This document shows positions 8,669-16,955 of a stretch of 64,000 nt of DNA, piece by piece (position 1 is the stretch's first letter; each line of letters opens with the position of its first letter). Under the pieces are notes generated by a model. That model searched no databases, was not told where the DNA came from, and worked only from the letters and a program-made list of their open reading frames with translations. Both the position numbers and the translations under genes were made by a program. Origin of the DNA: CAZDDB01 sp963843285 (lineage in GTDB: Bacteria > Acidobacteriota > HRBIN11 > JAKEFK01); the NCBI GenBank assembly GCA_963843285.1, contig CAWJJO010000012.1:372001-436000 (forward strand). The letters are read 5' to 3'.

Positions 8669-9700
8669 CTACCGTAGAAATGAGATCAGTTGGAACAGGA
8701 TCGCGCCGAACGTAGCGGCAAACGGAATTGTGAGAACCCAGGCCCATAGAATTCTACGGGTCACACCCCAGCGCACGGCGGAAACCCGGCGTGTCGCGCC
8801 AACACCCACGATTGCGCCGGTAATCGTATGAGTTGTTGAGACCGGAATTCCTGCCCATGTTGCTCCAAAGAGGGCAATCGCGCCGGCCGTTTCCGCGCAA
8901 AACCCGCCGTAGGGCTGCAGTTTTGTAATCTTGGAACCCATCGTATGCACAATCCGCCAGCCTCCCGATAACGTACCCAAACCCATGGCAGCGTGCGCCG
9001 AGAGCACCACCCACAGCGGGATAGGAGGCAGCGATTCGTGTGGACCCGCATTCAACATTCCTCCTGCCACCAGTACGGCGGTGATGATTCCCATCGTTTT
9101 TTGAGCGTCATTTCCGCCATGTCCGAGTGAATACGCAGCCGCAGACAGGAGCTGACCTTTTCGAAAAAATTGATCCACGTGTCGCGGGGACCATCGCCGA
9201 AAGATCCAGGATACAGCGACCAACAAAATTGCCCCCAGTAACATGCCAACCATGGGCGAAAGGACAATAAACACAATCGTTTTGATCCACGCTGCCGGTT
9301 TCAACAACCCGTGGATCCCGCCATATGCGGTAATTGCGGCGCCGGCGTAACCTCCGATCAATGCATGGGAACTCGAAGTGGGTAAACCCAGATACCAGGT
9401 AATCAAGTTCCAGATCACTGCGGCCATCAACCCGCCAAGCAACACCACCAGTCGCAGATCGACAGGGATCAGCTCAATTTTCACAAGATCACCGCCGATC
9501 GTTTTGGCTACTCTCGTTCCCATGATTGCAAACGCAACAAAGTTGAAAAACGCCGCCCACGCAACGGCAATTCCCGGTGGCAGCACACGAGTGGATACAA
9601 CGGTGGCAATGGAGTTGGCCGCATCATGAAAGCCGTTGATGAAATCAAATGTCAGCGCAACCAGGACGATAAATAATGCGAACAAGATTGTGGTTGTCAC
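8669..9700 (-). CDS. pit: PiT-family low-affinity inorganic phosphate transporter
   Basis: 343 residues, about ten hydrophobic segments. The protein carries the two PiT signature regions: near the N-terminus FDFINGFHDAANSIATVVST (about residues 19-38) and in the second half a repeat of the same type, SLGHGGNDAQKTMGII (about 195-210), each with the GxNDA/FHDAAN core. PiT proteins move phosphate-metal complexes across the inner membrane with H+ or Na+. The gene lies 29 bases downstream of a DUF47 gene on the same strand, the standard Pit partner. Length fits a bacterial PitA/PiT without a large central loop. Confidence 0.92.
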   Translation of the reverse strand: MTTTILFALFIVLVALTFDFINGFHDAANSIATVVSTRVLPPGIAVAWAAFFNFVAFAIMGTRVAKTIGGDLVKIELIPVDLRLVVLLGGLMAAVIWNLITWYLGLPTSSSHALIGGYAGAAITAYGGIHGLLKPAAWIKTIVFIVLSPMVGMLLGAILLVAVSWIFRRWSPRHVDQFFRKGQLLSAAAYSLGHGGNDAQKTMGIITAVLVAGGMLNAGPHESLPPIPLWVVLSAHAAMGLGTLSGGWRIVHTMGSKITKLQPYGGFCAETAGAIALFGATWAGIPVSTTHTITGAIVGVGATRRVSAVRWGVTRRILWAWVLTIPFAATFGAILFQLISFLR

Positions 9701-9729
9701 TTGCGGTTCCTCAATTTCCGCTGAAGAGA

Positions 9730-10359
9730 TCAGGCATGCTTGACCAGCAAACCCTGGAGAACATCGGCAACATCTTCACAACGATCCGTAGCCGCTTCCA
9801 GGTGTTCGTAGATTTCACGCCATTTGATCAGGAAAATCGCGTCGGTCGGATTCTTGAACAGCTCGGTGAGTGCGCCTTTCTTGATCGAATCCGCCCTGTT
9901 TTCCAGGGTATGGATCTCCAGCAAATTATCCTGCAATGCAGGAAGATCTTTCGGGTGCCGGAGATATGGCACCGCTTTATTAATCTGTTCGCAGCACTGC
10001 ATGATAATGTGGGAAAGCTCGATCGCGTAAAGTGTCGGTGAAGTGATATCAAAGATGATCAGCCGCGAGGCTACCTCATCGATCCCATCCACCACATCGT
10101 CCAAACATTCAGCCAGCTTGAATATATCTTCACGGTCCAGTGGCGTTACAAAAGTCCGGTTCAAAACCTGAATGATTTCATGGGTCAGGCTGTCCCCCCG
10201 GTCTTCAAAATCTTTGATGGAATCGACCTTCTTTGGAATGTCAGTGTATTGTTTCAGCAACTGATGAAAGGCAGTGGAACACTCCAGCAAGTTCTGGGAA
10301 ATCTTTTCAAAGATCTCAAAAAAACGATGTTCGCGCGGCATCAAAGAGAATTTCGGCAT
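9730..10359 (-). CDS. DUF47 (PhoU-like) Pit accessory protein
   Basis: 209 residues, all-helical and soluble, with the DUF47 pattern of PhoU-related proteins: FEDRGDSLTHEIIQVLNRTF followed by TPLDREDIF at about residues 51-80, then DDVVDGIDEVA (about 87-97) and a second ENRADSIKKGAL copy in the C-terminal half. The acidic ExxxD repeats match PhoU metal-binding motifs. DUF47 genes are normally cotranscribed with pit and are thought to modulate the transporter; here it is the first gene of the pair. Repeat family A lies upstream at 10465-10493. Confidence 0.9.
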   Translation of the reverse strand: MPKFSLMPREHRFFEIFEKISQNLLECSTAFHQLLKQYTDIPKKVDSIKDFEDRGDSLTHEIIQVLNRTFVTPLDREDIFKLAECLDDVVDGIDEVASRLIIFDITSPTLYAIELSHIIMQCCEQINKAVPYLRHPKDLPALQDNLLEIHTLENRADSIKKGALTELFKNPTDAIFLIKWREIYEHLEAATDRCEDVADVLQGLLVKHA

Positions 10360-10464
10360 GCGAATTACTCCATTTTTGAAACACTATGGTAACAAAGTTG
10401 AAGCAAATATGAAACAAAGGGGAGGGAGCCAGAATCCCGAGGAGGGCAGGTCTAATCTTCGTGT

Positions 10465-10493
10465 GGAGTTGGCGGGCCTCCGTGCCCGCCCCA
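10465..10493. repeat. Repeat family A, single palindrome
   Basis: GGAGTTGGCGGGCCTCCGTG then CCCGCCCCA; the core palindrome is GGCGGGCCTCCGTGCCCGCC. It sits in the 145-base gap between the amidohydrolase and the DUF47/pit operon. Confidence 0.7.
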
Positions 10494-10504
10494 CTTCTTC
10501 GGTA

Positions 10505-11715
10505 TTAGTGAGACACGGATCGATTCACAATGGTCCGACCTGACTTCATAACAAAGACGACTTTCCGCAAAGCCGTGATGTCCTCCAGAGGATTTCCGGC
10601 AATTCCGATCAAATCCGCATCCAGTCCCGGCTGGATGGATCCGGTCCTATCCTGCAGGCCCAGGCATTCCGCAGACAGGGACGTGGCGGAAACAATCGCG
10701 CTCATGGAAGATTGCCCTCCTTTGACCACACGATAAATCAGCTCTTCCAGATTGCGGCCGTGGGAACCGGCGACCGCATCCGTGCCAAAGACGATTTTCA
10801 GATTCTTGATTTTGAGAGCGTGTTGGAACATTTTGAGAGCGACCGGTACAGCTTCCTGCATCTTTGCGAAACCTTCTTCCGTATAGTTTCCGATTCCAAG
10901 AAAGTGTGGCTTGTTCTCGAAATAATTCTGGAAAATCAAACCGATGTTGGGATCGAAATATGTGCCGTGATCCGCAATGAATTGAAGGGTGTCGTCGTCC
11001 AGCAAAGCTCCGTGTTCGATGGAGGTGCAGCCTGCAAGAACCGCGCGCCGCGCGCTTTCTATGCCGTGAGCGTGCACTGCAGAACGCAATCCGCGCAACC
11101 TGGCTTCTCCGCACGCGGCATTGAGCTGATCCTGTGAAAGTGTCGGCCCGCCTCCATCACGAATACTTTTCGACGCGAAAACTTTGATTACATTCGCTCC
11201 TTTTGCAATGGCGTCGCGGACATGTTTTCGGATCGCTTCCGGATCTCCTGTTTCTTCGGTGACCGGCTCCAGCGATGTCAGAATCGTCGGCCCCGGAATG
11301 GCGCCATGTTCCATCCAACGGGAAAGTTCCTGATCCGCCGGTGAACCAAGACTCTGCACCGTTGTCACCCCTCCCGATCAGCGTAGCAAAGGCATTCTCC
11401 AATCCGTAAGGAAGCGAATGCTCAGATTCCTTCTCTGTTTCCGGATCATGACTCTTTCCCGTCCGGATCGAAATGCCAGCTGATATGCACATGCGTATCA
11501 ATGACACCGGGAAGGAGAGTAATGTTTTGCAAATCATATGTTGGGCTCTTCTCCTCACGTTCGACTCCAACAATCTTGGAACCTTCCACTACGATCGTTC
11601 CATGGATTAGAACGCCTCCATGACCATCCAGAACTCTTGCGGCGCGAATAGTAACCCTGTCACCCGCGTATAGCAGAGAAGCAAAACACAGCACGAGGAT
11701 TGTCATTTTTATCAT
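10505..11715 (-). pseudogene. Secreted amidohydrolase (imidazolonepropionase-like) with two frameshifts
   Basis: The N-terminal part starts at 11715 (MIKMTILVLCFASLLYAGDR, a signal peptide) and reads through VLDGHGG and the metal motif PGVIDTHVHISWH before ending early near 11446. A second frame supplies HDPETEKESEHSLPYGLENA and a third continues from TTVQSLGSP through AVHAHGI, SIEHGALL and FGTDAVAGSHG to the stop at 10505. Shifts lie at TTTCCC (11455-11460) and CCCCTCCC (11368-11375, plus-strand letters); each is explained by one extra base, and the corrected gene is exactly 403 codons including stop. The HxH, H, H and D metal ligands are all present across the frames. The gene is either freshly broken or intact with sequence errors. 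Confidence 0.75.
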
Positions 11716-11731
11716 TGCAATACCTACCCTT

Positions 11732-11808
11732 TGGAGAGCGTGGGCCTCCGTGCCCGCAAGAATGCGTATGGTCATCAAAACGGCGGGCAGGGACGCCCGC
11801 CGGCTCCA
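11732..11808. repeat. Repeat family A, inverted pair
   Basis: TGGAGAGCGTGGGCCTCCGT then GCCCGC, 26 bases of other sequence, and GGCGGGCAGGGACGCCCGCC followed by GGCTCCA. It fills the gap between kdpE-like and amidohydrolase genes. Weakly similar flanks (ACCTACCCTTTGGA at 11722, ACCTGTCCTTTAGA at 11816) hint at a duplicated target. Confidence 0.75.
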
Positions 11809-11824
11809 AAATGAAACCTGTCCT

Positions 11825-12508
11825 TTAGACTTCCAGCTTATAGCCAACCCACGGAACGGTGGTAATGATCACAGGATGACCCGGATCCTGCTCAATTTTT
11901 TTGCGCAACTGATTGATGATTACACGCAGGGACTGGATTTGTTCCGCAGACGGCCATCCCCAAACCGCCTTTAGCAAGACTCGATTTTCGACAACCTTTC
12001 CCGCATTCAAAACGAGAAATTTTAGGACTTCATATTCCTTAGGTGTTAAATATACTTCCCTGCCGCGGATTGAAACGATCCGCCTTTCCGCATCGATGGT
12101 AACGCTTCCAGCGTGAAGATCATTTTCTTCCTCGGGGACCGCGCGACGAACCACCGCGCGGATCCTGGCGATCAGCTCATTGATCCCAAACGGTTTTGTC
12201 AAGTAATCATCGGCGCCGTACTCGAGCGCCACAACTTTGTCCCGTTCGGAACCCTTTGCCGAAAGCACAATGATCGGAAGTTGCGAAGCTTCTCTGACAA
12301 TCCGGCATACTTCCAGACCAGTAAGGCCCGGCAAAACCAGATCGAGAATCATGAGATCCGGCATCCGCCTTTCAATTTCCTTCAGGGCTTCTTCTCCGCT
12401 GGCAGCCGTCCGCACCAGAAAACCCCGGGCCGGTAATCCGATCCGTAATACCCTCAGTATATTGGGCTCATCATCCACAATCAGAATTTCCGGAGCCTTC
12501 TCGGTCAT
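11825..12508 (-). CDS. kdpE: OmpR/PhoB-family response regulator, KdpE-like
   Basis: 227 residues. The N-terminal receiver has the acidic pair DD (12-13), phospho-acceptor D56 in LMILDLVLPG, and a conserved K in DDYLTKPFG (about 107). The C-terminal winged helix (about 130-227) includes the VYLTPKEYEVLKFLVLNAGK recognition region and ends VPWVGYKLEV. Overall sequence is closest to KdpE, the potassium-responsive regulator. No kdpD or kdpFABC lies nearby, but the gene is divergent from the K+ transporter kup with 150 bases between the starts, which supports a role in potassium control. KdpE rather than a generic OmpR regulator is a moderate-confidence call. Confidence 0.8.
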   Translation of the reverse strand: MTEKAPEILIVDDEPNILRVLRIGLPARGFLVRTAASGEEALKEIERRMPDLMILDLVLPGLTGLEVCRIVREASQLPIIVLSAKGSERDKVVALEYGADDYLTKPFGINELIARIRAVVRRAVPEEENDLHAGSVTIDAERRIVSIRGREVYLTPKEYEVLKFLVLNAGKVVENRVLLKAVWGWPSAEQIQSLRVIINQLRKKIEQDPGHPVIITTVPWVGYKLEV

Positions 12509-12658
12509 TCAGCTTCTCTCTCCCCGTTCATTATACATTTCTTATCATTTCATAACGGTCTTCTAATGCAGGTTCTGATACATTTAGGAACCTGGACAAA
12601 ACCTTCCAACAATTCTTCCTGATTCGCTGTCTGACATCAGATTTCGTGACGAGATACT

Positions 12659-14557
12659 ATGAGTGAAACGCACAGTCACAACGGAGAGCCAGTACAGAAA
12701 TCAGCGTTGTCAGTCCTATGCTTGACGGCCCTGGGAGTGGTTTACGGAGACATTGGAACCAGTCCATTGTATGCCTTGCGCGAGTGTTTTTTTGGAACCC
12801 ATGCAGTCCCCGTAACACACGATAACGTGCTCGGAGTTCTTTCATTAATCTTCTGGTCACTGGTGATTGTAGTGACGTTGAAGTATCACGTGTATGTTTT
12901 GAGAGCTGACAACCGGGGAGAAGGTGGAATTCTTGCGCTGCTCGCCCTCGTCCACTCGGCGATATCGGGTGAAAGCAGGAAGAAAGCGATTCTGGTGGCA
13001 TTGGGACTTTTCGGAGCCGCTTTACTTTATGGCGATGGAATGATCACGCCCGCCATCTCTGTTTTAAGCGCGATCGAAGGTCTACAAATCGCAACACCAT
13101 TTTTTGATCCGTATGTGATCCCCATTACGATTGTCATTTTGATCGGATTGTTTTTGTTTCAACGCCGCGGTACGGGAGGAGTGGGCGCGGTCTTCGGCCC
13201 TGTGATTCTGGTCTGGTTCCTAACGATCGCCATTCTGGGTCTGATAAACCTGCTTCACCATCCGTCCGTTTTGAGCGCGATCAATCCGTTGCACGGGATT
13301 CGTTTCTTTCTACGCAATGGATTCCATGGATACCTGGTTCTCGGGGCCGTATTTCTTGTTGCTACCGGCGGCGAGGCTCTGTACGCTGATCTCGGCCACT
13401 TCGGAGAACTGCCGATTCAAATTGACTGGTTCAGTCTGGTAGGTCCTTCCCTTCTTTTGAACTATTTCGGACAGGGAGCCCTTCTTCTTGTGGATCCTGC
13501 GGCAGCCCGCAATCCTTTTTATTTGATGGCGCCGTCCTGGGCCATGTATCCTCTTGTAATTCTTTCGGCGATGGCGACCGTGATCGCTTCGCAGGCCGTA
13601 ATCTCCGGAGTCTTCTCCTTGACGCGGCAGGCCGTCCAGCTTGGTTACGCGCCGCGAGTAAACATTGTGCACACCTCGTCGCGTGAAATCGGCCAGATCT
13701 ATATTCCCGGAGCCAACTGGGGATTGATGCTGGCAACAATCGCCCTGGTCATCGGGTTCAAATCTTCCACCAATCTGGCCGCTGCGTATGGTGTCGCGGT
13801 AACGACTACCATGATCATCACAACCATCCTGGCGTATTTCGTCTCGCGTTATTTGTGGGGTTGGAAGCTGCCCGTTGCGATGGCAGTTACGGGCGGATTC
13901 CTAGTTGTGGATCTTGCTTTCTTTGGGGCAAACTTCGTGAAGGTTGCTCAAGGTGGCTGGTTCCCTCTCTTGATCGGACTTGCGGTCTACATCATATTTG
14001 CCACCTGGAAAAAAGGGCGAGAACTACTTGCAGCTAGACTTCAAGAGGGCATTCTTCCACTCGAAGAGTTCGTAAAGGATGTAAAGAGCACCGGAATTGC
14101 GCGCGTGCCGGGAACGGCGATCTTTCTAAACAGTGATCCGCAGGGAACGCCCATCGCCTTGCTCCACAACATCAAACACAATCGTGTTTTGCACGAGCAG
14201 AACATAACCGTCACGATCGAGACGCAAGAAATTCCGCACGTTCCGCCCAAAGAACGGATGCAAGCACAGGAACTGGGAGAAAGTTTTTATCGAGTCGTGC
14301 TCCGGTACGGTTTTATGGAAGATCCGGATGTCCCTTCCGTCTTGCGTAAACTGAGTCAAAACGGATTGAACATCGAGCCATCGACAGCAACCTATGTTCT
14401 CAGCCGCAACACTCTCGTTCCAACGGACCGTCCGGGAATGGCTCTATGGCGCGAAAAACTATTTGTATTTTTGACGAGAAATGCGTCGCGCCCAACGGAA
14501 TTTTTCCGGCTCCCGCCAAATCGCGTTGTAGAACTGGGGATGCAAATCGAAATCTGA
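12659..14557 (+). CDS. kup: Kup/Trk-type low-affinity potassium uptake transporter
   Basis: 632 residues, the usual Kup length. About twelve membrane segments occupy residues 15-440, starting with the family motif LGVVYGDIGTSPLYALRECF (about 25-44), and including GGEALYADLGHFG (about 240). A cytoplasmic C-terminal domain follows from about 450 to 632. Kup proteins import K+ with H+. The start at 12659 is preceded by a weak purine-rich sequence. It is divergent from the KdpE-like regulator. Its last codons (CAAATCGAAATCTGA) are part of a perfect 16-bp direct repeat whose second copy follows a repeat A element. Confidence 0.95.
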   Translation: MSETHSHNGEPVQKSALSVLCLTALGVVYGDIGTSPLYALRECFFGTHAVPVTHDNVLGVLSLIFWSLVIVVTLKYHVYVLRADNRGEGGILALLALVHSAISGESRKKAILVALGLFGAALLYGDGMITPAISVLSAIEGLQIATPFFDPYVIPITIVILIGLFLFQRRGTGGVGAVFGPVILVWFLTIAILGLINLLHHPSVLSAINPLHGIRFFLRNGFHGYLVLGAVFLVATGGEALYADLGHFGELPIQIDWFSLVGPSLLLNYFGQGALLLVDPAAARNPFYLMAPSWAMYPLVILSAMATVIASQAVISGVFSLTRQAVQLGYAPRVNIVHTSSREIGQIYIPGANWGLMLATIALVIGFKSSTNLAAAYGVAVTTTMIITTILAYFVSRYLWGWKLPVAMAVTGGFLVVDLAFFGANFVKVAQGGWFPLLIGLAVYIIFATWKKGRELLAARLQEGILPLEEFVKDVKSTGIARVPGTAIFLNSDPQGTPIALLHNIKHNRVLHEQNITVTIETQEIPHVPPKERMQAQELGESFYRVVLRYGFMEDPDVPSVLRKLSQNGLNIEPSTATYVLSRNTLVPTDRPGMALWREKLFVFLTRNASRPTEFFRLPPNRVVELGMQIEI

Positions 14558-14636
14558 AGAAGATTCCTGATCTGGAGTATGCGGGCCTCCGTGCCCCCAA
14601 CAAGCGGCTGAAACATCTTTCAAATCGAAATCTGAA
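14543..14636. repeat. 16-bp direct repeat flanking a repeat A copy
   Basis: CAAATCGAAATCTGAA occurs at 14543-14558 (the end of kup including its stop codon) and identically at 14621-14636. The 62 bases between contain the repeat A core TATGCGGGCCTCCGTGCCCC. The arrangement looks like a short element inserted with duplication of its target. It lies between the convergent kup and M28 peptidase genes. Confidence 0.85.
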
Positions 14637-14637
14637 A

Positions 14638-16911
14638 CTATTTTTTCTCAGTTCCCTTTTGTAGAAGCGCCTTTGCGCGGTCGACTTCAGAGTTAAATTT
14701 TTCCAGTGTCTGGGCCACTACAAGAATCTGATCTTCGGCAAGCTTCCAGTTTCTTTGTTCGATCGCTTCACTAATGGATGGAAGTGGCTTCGCTTCATAG
14801 CCTGTGTAGACTCCCGGCGCGTAAATCTGGTGGGTAAACCACAAACGGCCGGGAAGCCCTTCCTTACGTGTCAGGGCCCGTTCGCTATGACTCAGAATCT
14901 CATTTAAGTCTGCAATTATTTTCCCGGGAATTTGTTCGGATGGCTCCATCCGGTCCTTGTATATTTTTTGGTATTCAGCAGCACTTTTTTCCAAACGCTC
15001 TGCAGCATTCTGCAACGGGGCAAAATTAAGGTATGGAACCGGATCTTGCAGCTCCGGAGTTACGTAGGTTTTCGTAGAATCAAAATACACTTCGTAAGTC
15101 TTTTCCTGAATCGACTGATTCCGATCTTTGGTTTCCTCGCGCATCCGTTCCGTCATGTCCTGAAGACCCTTCACGTATTGAGTAATGTTGTCTCCAAATC
15201 CGGTGAATTCAAAAGGAAGAACGTCCGCGCCGGCAAGCCGGAGCATGCAACGTCCACTTGTCTTTGCGAGTGCGATTCCATATTCAAAAGTCGGATCCAT
15301 AAACCGGATGTAGTGATCAAACGAATCGTAAATCGAGTGATACTGTCCGTAATCTTCTTCGCCACCGTAGCCTATATCGACTGAAGCGATCCCGGCGTGC
15401 TGCAAGAAAGGGGTATAATCCGAGCCGGATCCCAACGCCGGAATTCGTAAATCCTCCCTGTTGCGAGCGTCTTTCTTATTTTCAGGAGTTCCCCGAAGAA
15501 TCAAGTAAGCGCGGCTTCGTTCCTGGGCGCTGATTTTCTTTTGAGGATCTTCGACGTCCCTGCTCACCTGATTCATAAACTTTTCCAGAGTTTGAGATCC
15601 CGCCATATAGAGGAAACCGCGCGAATTGCTGTCCGAGTTCAAATACGCTACCGCCTTTTGCTGGAGTTCGTCTCGATGGGATTCCACCCACTCTGTGGAG
15701 CCGAGCAGGCCTTGTTCTTCTCCATCCCATGCCGCATAGATCAACGTCCGTTTTGGCTTCCAGCCTGCTTTTGCAAGCTCCGCTACAGCCCGCGCCTCTT
15801 CCAGCAAAGCCACCAGGCCGCTGATCGGATCGGTAGCCCCGTTCACCCAGGCATCATGATGATTTCCACGAATGATCCATTGATCCGGAAATTCCGAACC
15901 GGGCATTCGCGCAATCACATCACGGATCGGCACAAGGTCCCAATTGAACTCCAGCTTCAAATGGACTTTTGCGGGTCCCGGGCCGATCCGGTACGTAATC
16001 GGCAAACTGCCGCGCCAGGATTCAGGGGCCACAGCGCCGCTTAAAGCGCGAAGCAGAGGAAGAGCATCCTGATAGGAGATCGGCAGAACCGGAATTTTTG
16101 TAATCGCGTTTGATTTCTCGCGTGGAATCCGTTTTGCATTCTCTGTTGCAGGAATAAAGGGCGTTAACGGATCTCCATCATGCTCCGTAAAATCAAGGAC
16201 AGATCCTCTCTGAACACTGTTTTCATTTCGGTATCCGCCTTCCGGATACACCACGCCCTGATAATAACCATCACCCTGCGGATCGGAATAAATGATGCAT
16301 CCGATGGCCCCGTGTTCCGCGGCTACCTTCGGCTTGACACCGCGCCACGATTCGCCGTAACGCGCAATCACGATTTTCCCGCGTACATCCACGCCCCGCA
16401 ATTTCAGCTCATCGTAATCTTTCGGCACTCCGTAATTCACATAGACCAGCTCTCCCGTTACATCTCCATCGATCGAGTACGCATTGTAGGTCGGAAGTTG
16501 TTCACTTTGTTGTCCCGATGTCCGATCTTCCTTCAATTCAGGCTCCGAAAGTCCGGCATGATAGGGCGTAGGCGCTACCATCTCCAGAAGGCGTGTCTTT
16601 GGTGTTGGAAATAAGACCTTGAATTCTTCGATCTGGGTTTGATAACCCCAGGAACGGAAAAGTCCGGCGATAAATTCCGCATTTTCTTTTCCATAGGGGG
16701 AACCGGTGTGATGGGGTCTCGCGGAAAGACGCTGCATCCATTCTTTCAGGTTGCTGCTCTTGAGCAGCCCGTCAAACTTTAACTCCAGAGCTTGCTGGGC
16801 GGCTGCCTGTTTTTCGGAGAATCCCAACATCGACTTTTCGACAGCGGAAGCATCCGGCATATTTGGCAATAGCACAACGAGAATCAGAATCAAAATGCGC
16901 AACAACTGCAT
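14638..16911 (-). CDS. Secreted M28 family zinc peptidase (NAALADase/PSMA-like)
   Basis: 757 residues with an N-terminal signal peptide (LLRILILILVVLLPNMPDAS). A protease-associated (PA) domain lies at about 130-320, with VRGKIVIARYGESWRGVK as typical core. The M28 catalytic domain follows: NHHDAWVNGATDP near residue 350 (zinc His and bridging Asp), DGEEQGLLGS near 397 (catalytic Glu and zinc Glu), a NSDSNSRG Asp near 425, and QYHSIYDSFD near 525 (zinc His). A C-terminal helical dimerisation-like region completes the glutamate-carboxypeptidase II architecture. It probably trims acidic peptides in the periplasm. Monocistronic; convergent with kup, and 44 bases downstream of the phoR start-distal end on the same strand. 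Confidence 0.9.
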   Translation of the reverse strand: MQLLRILILILVVLLPNMPDASAVEKSMLGFSEKQAAAQQALELKFDGLLKSSNLKEWMQRLSARPHHTGSPYGKENAEFIAGLFRSWGYQTQIEEFKVLFPTPKTRLLEMVAPTPYHAGLSEPELKEDRTSGQQSEQLPTYNAYSIDGDVTGELVYVNYGVPKDYDELKLRGVDVRGKIVIARYGESWRGVKPKVAAEHGAIGCIIYSDPQGDGYYQGVVYPEGGYRNENSVQRGSVLDFTEHDGDPLTPFIPATENAKRIPREKSNAITKIPVLPISYQDALPLLRALSGAVAPESWRGSLPITYRIGPGPAKVHLKLEFNWDLVPIRDVIARMPGSEFPDQWIIRGNHHDAWVNGATDPISGLVALLEEARAVAELAKAGWKPKRTLIYAAWDGEEQGLLGSTEWVESHRDELQQKAVAYLNSDSNSRGFLYMAGSQTLEKFMNQVSRDVEDPQKKISAQERSRAYLILRGTPENKKDARNREDLRIPALGSGSDYTPFLQHAGIASVDIGYGGEEDYGQYHSIYDSFDHYIRFMDPTFEYGIALAKTSGRCMLRLAGADVLPFEFTGFGDNITQYVKGLQDMTERMREETKDRNQSIQEKTYEVYFDSTKTYVTPELQDPVPYLNFAPLQNAAERLEKSAAEYQKIYKDRMEPSEQIPGKIIADLNEILSHSERALTRKEGLPGRLWFTHQIYAPGVYTGYEAKPLPSISEAIEQRNWKLAEDQILVVAQTLEKFNSEVDRAKALLQKGTEKK

Positions 16912-16955
16912 GAGTTCCCTCCTTCGAAGCGAGAGAATATTGTAACCGATCGTAC

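Noticed and set aside
12509..12658. Possible c-di-AMP (ydaO-type) riboswitch upstream of kup
   Set aside because: The gap is short and none of the conserved ydaO motifs was recognised.
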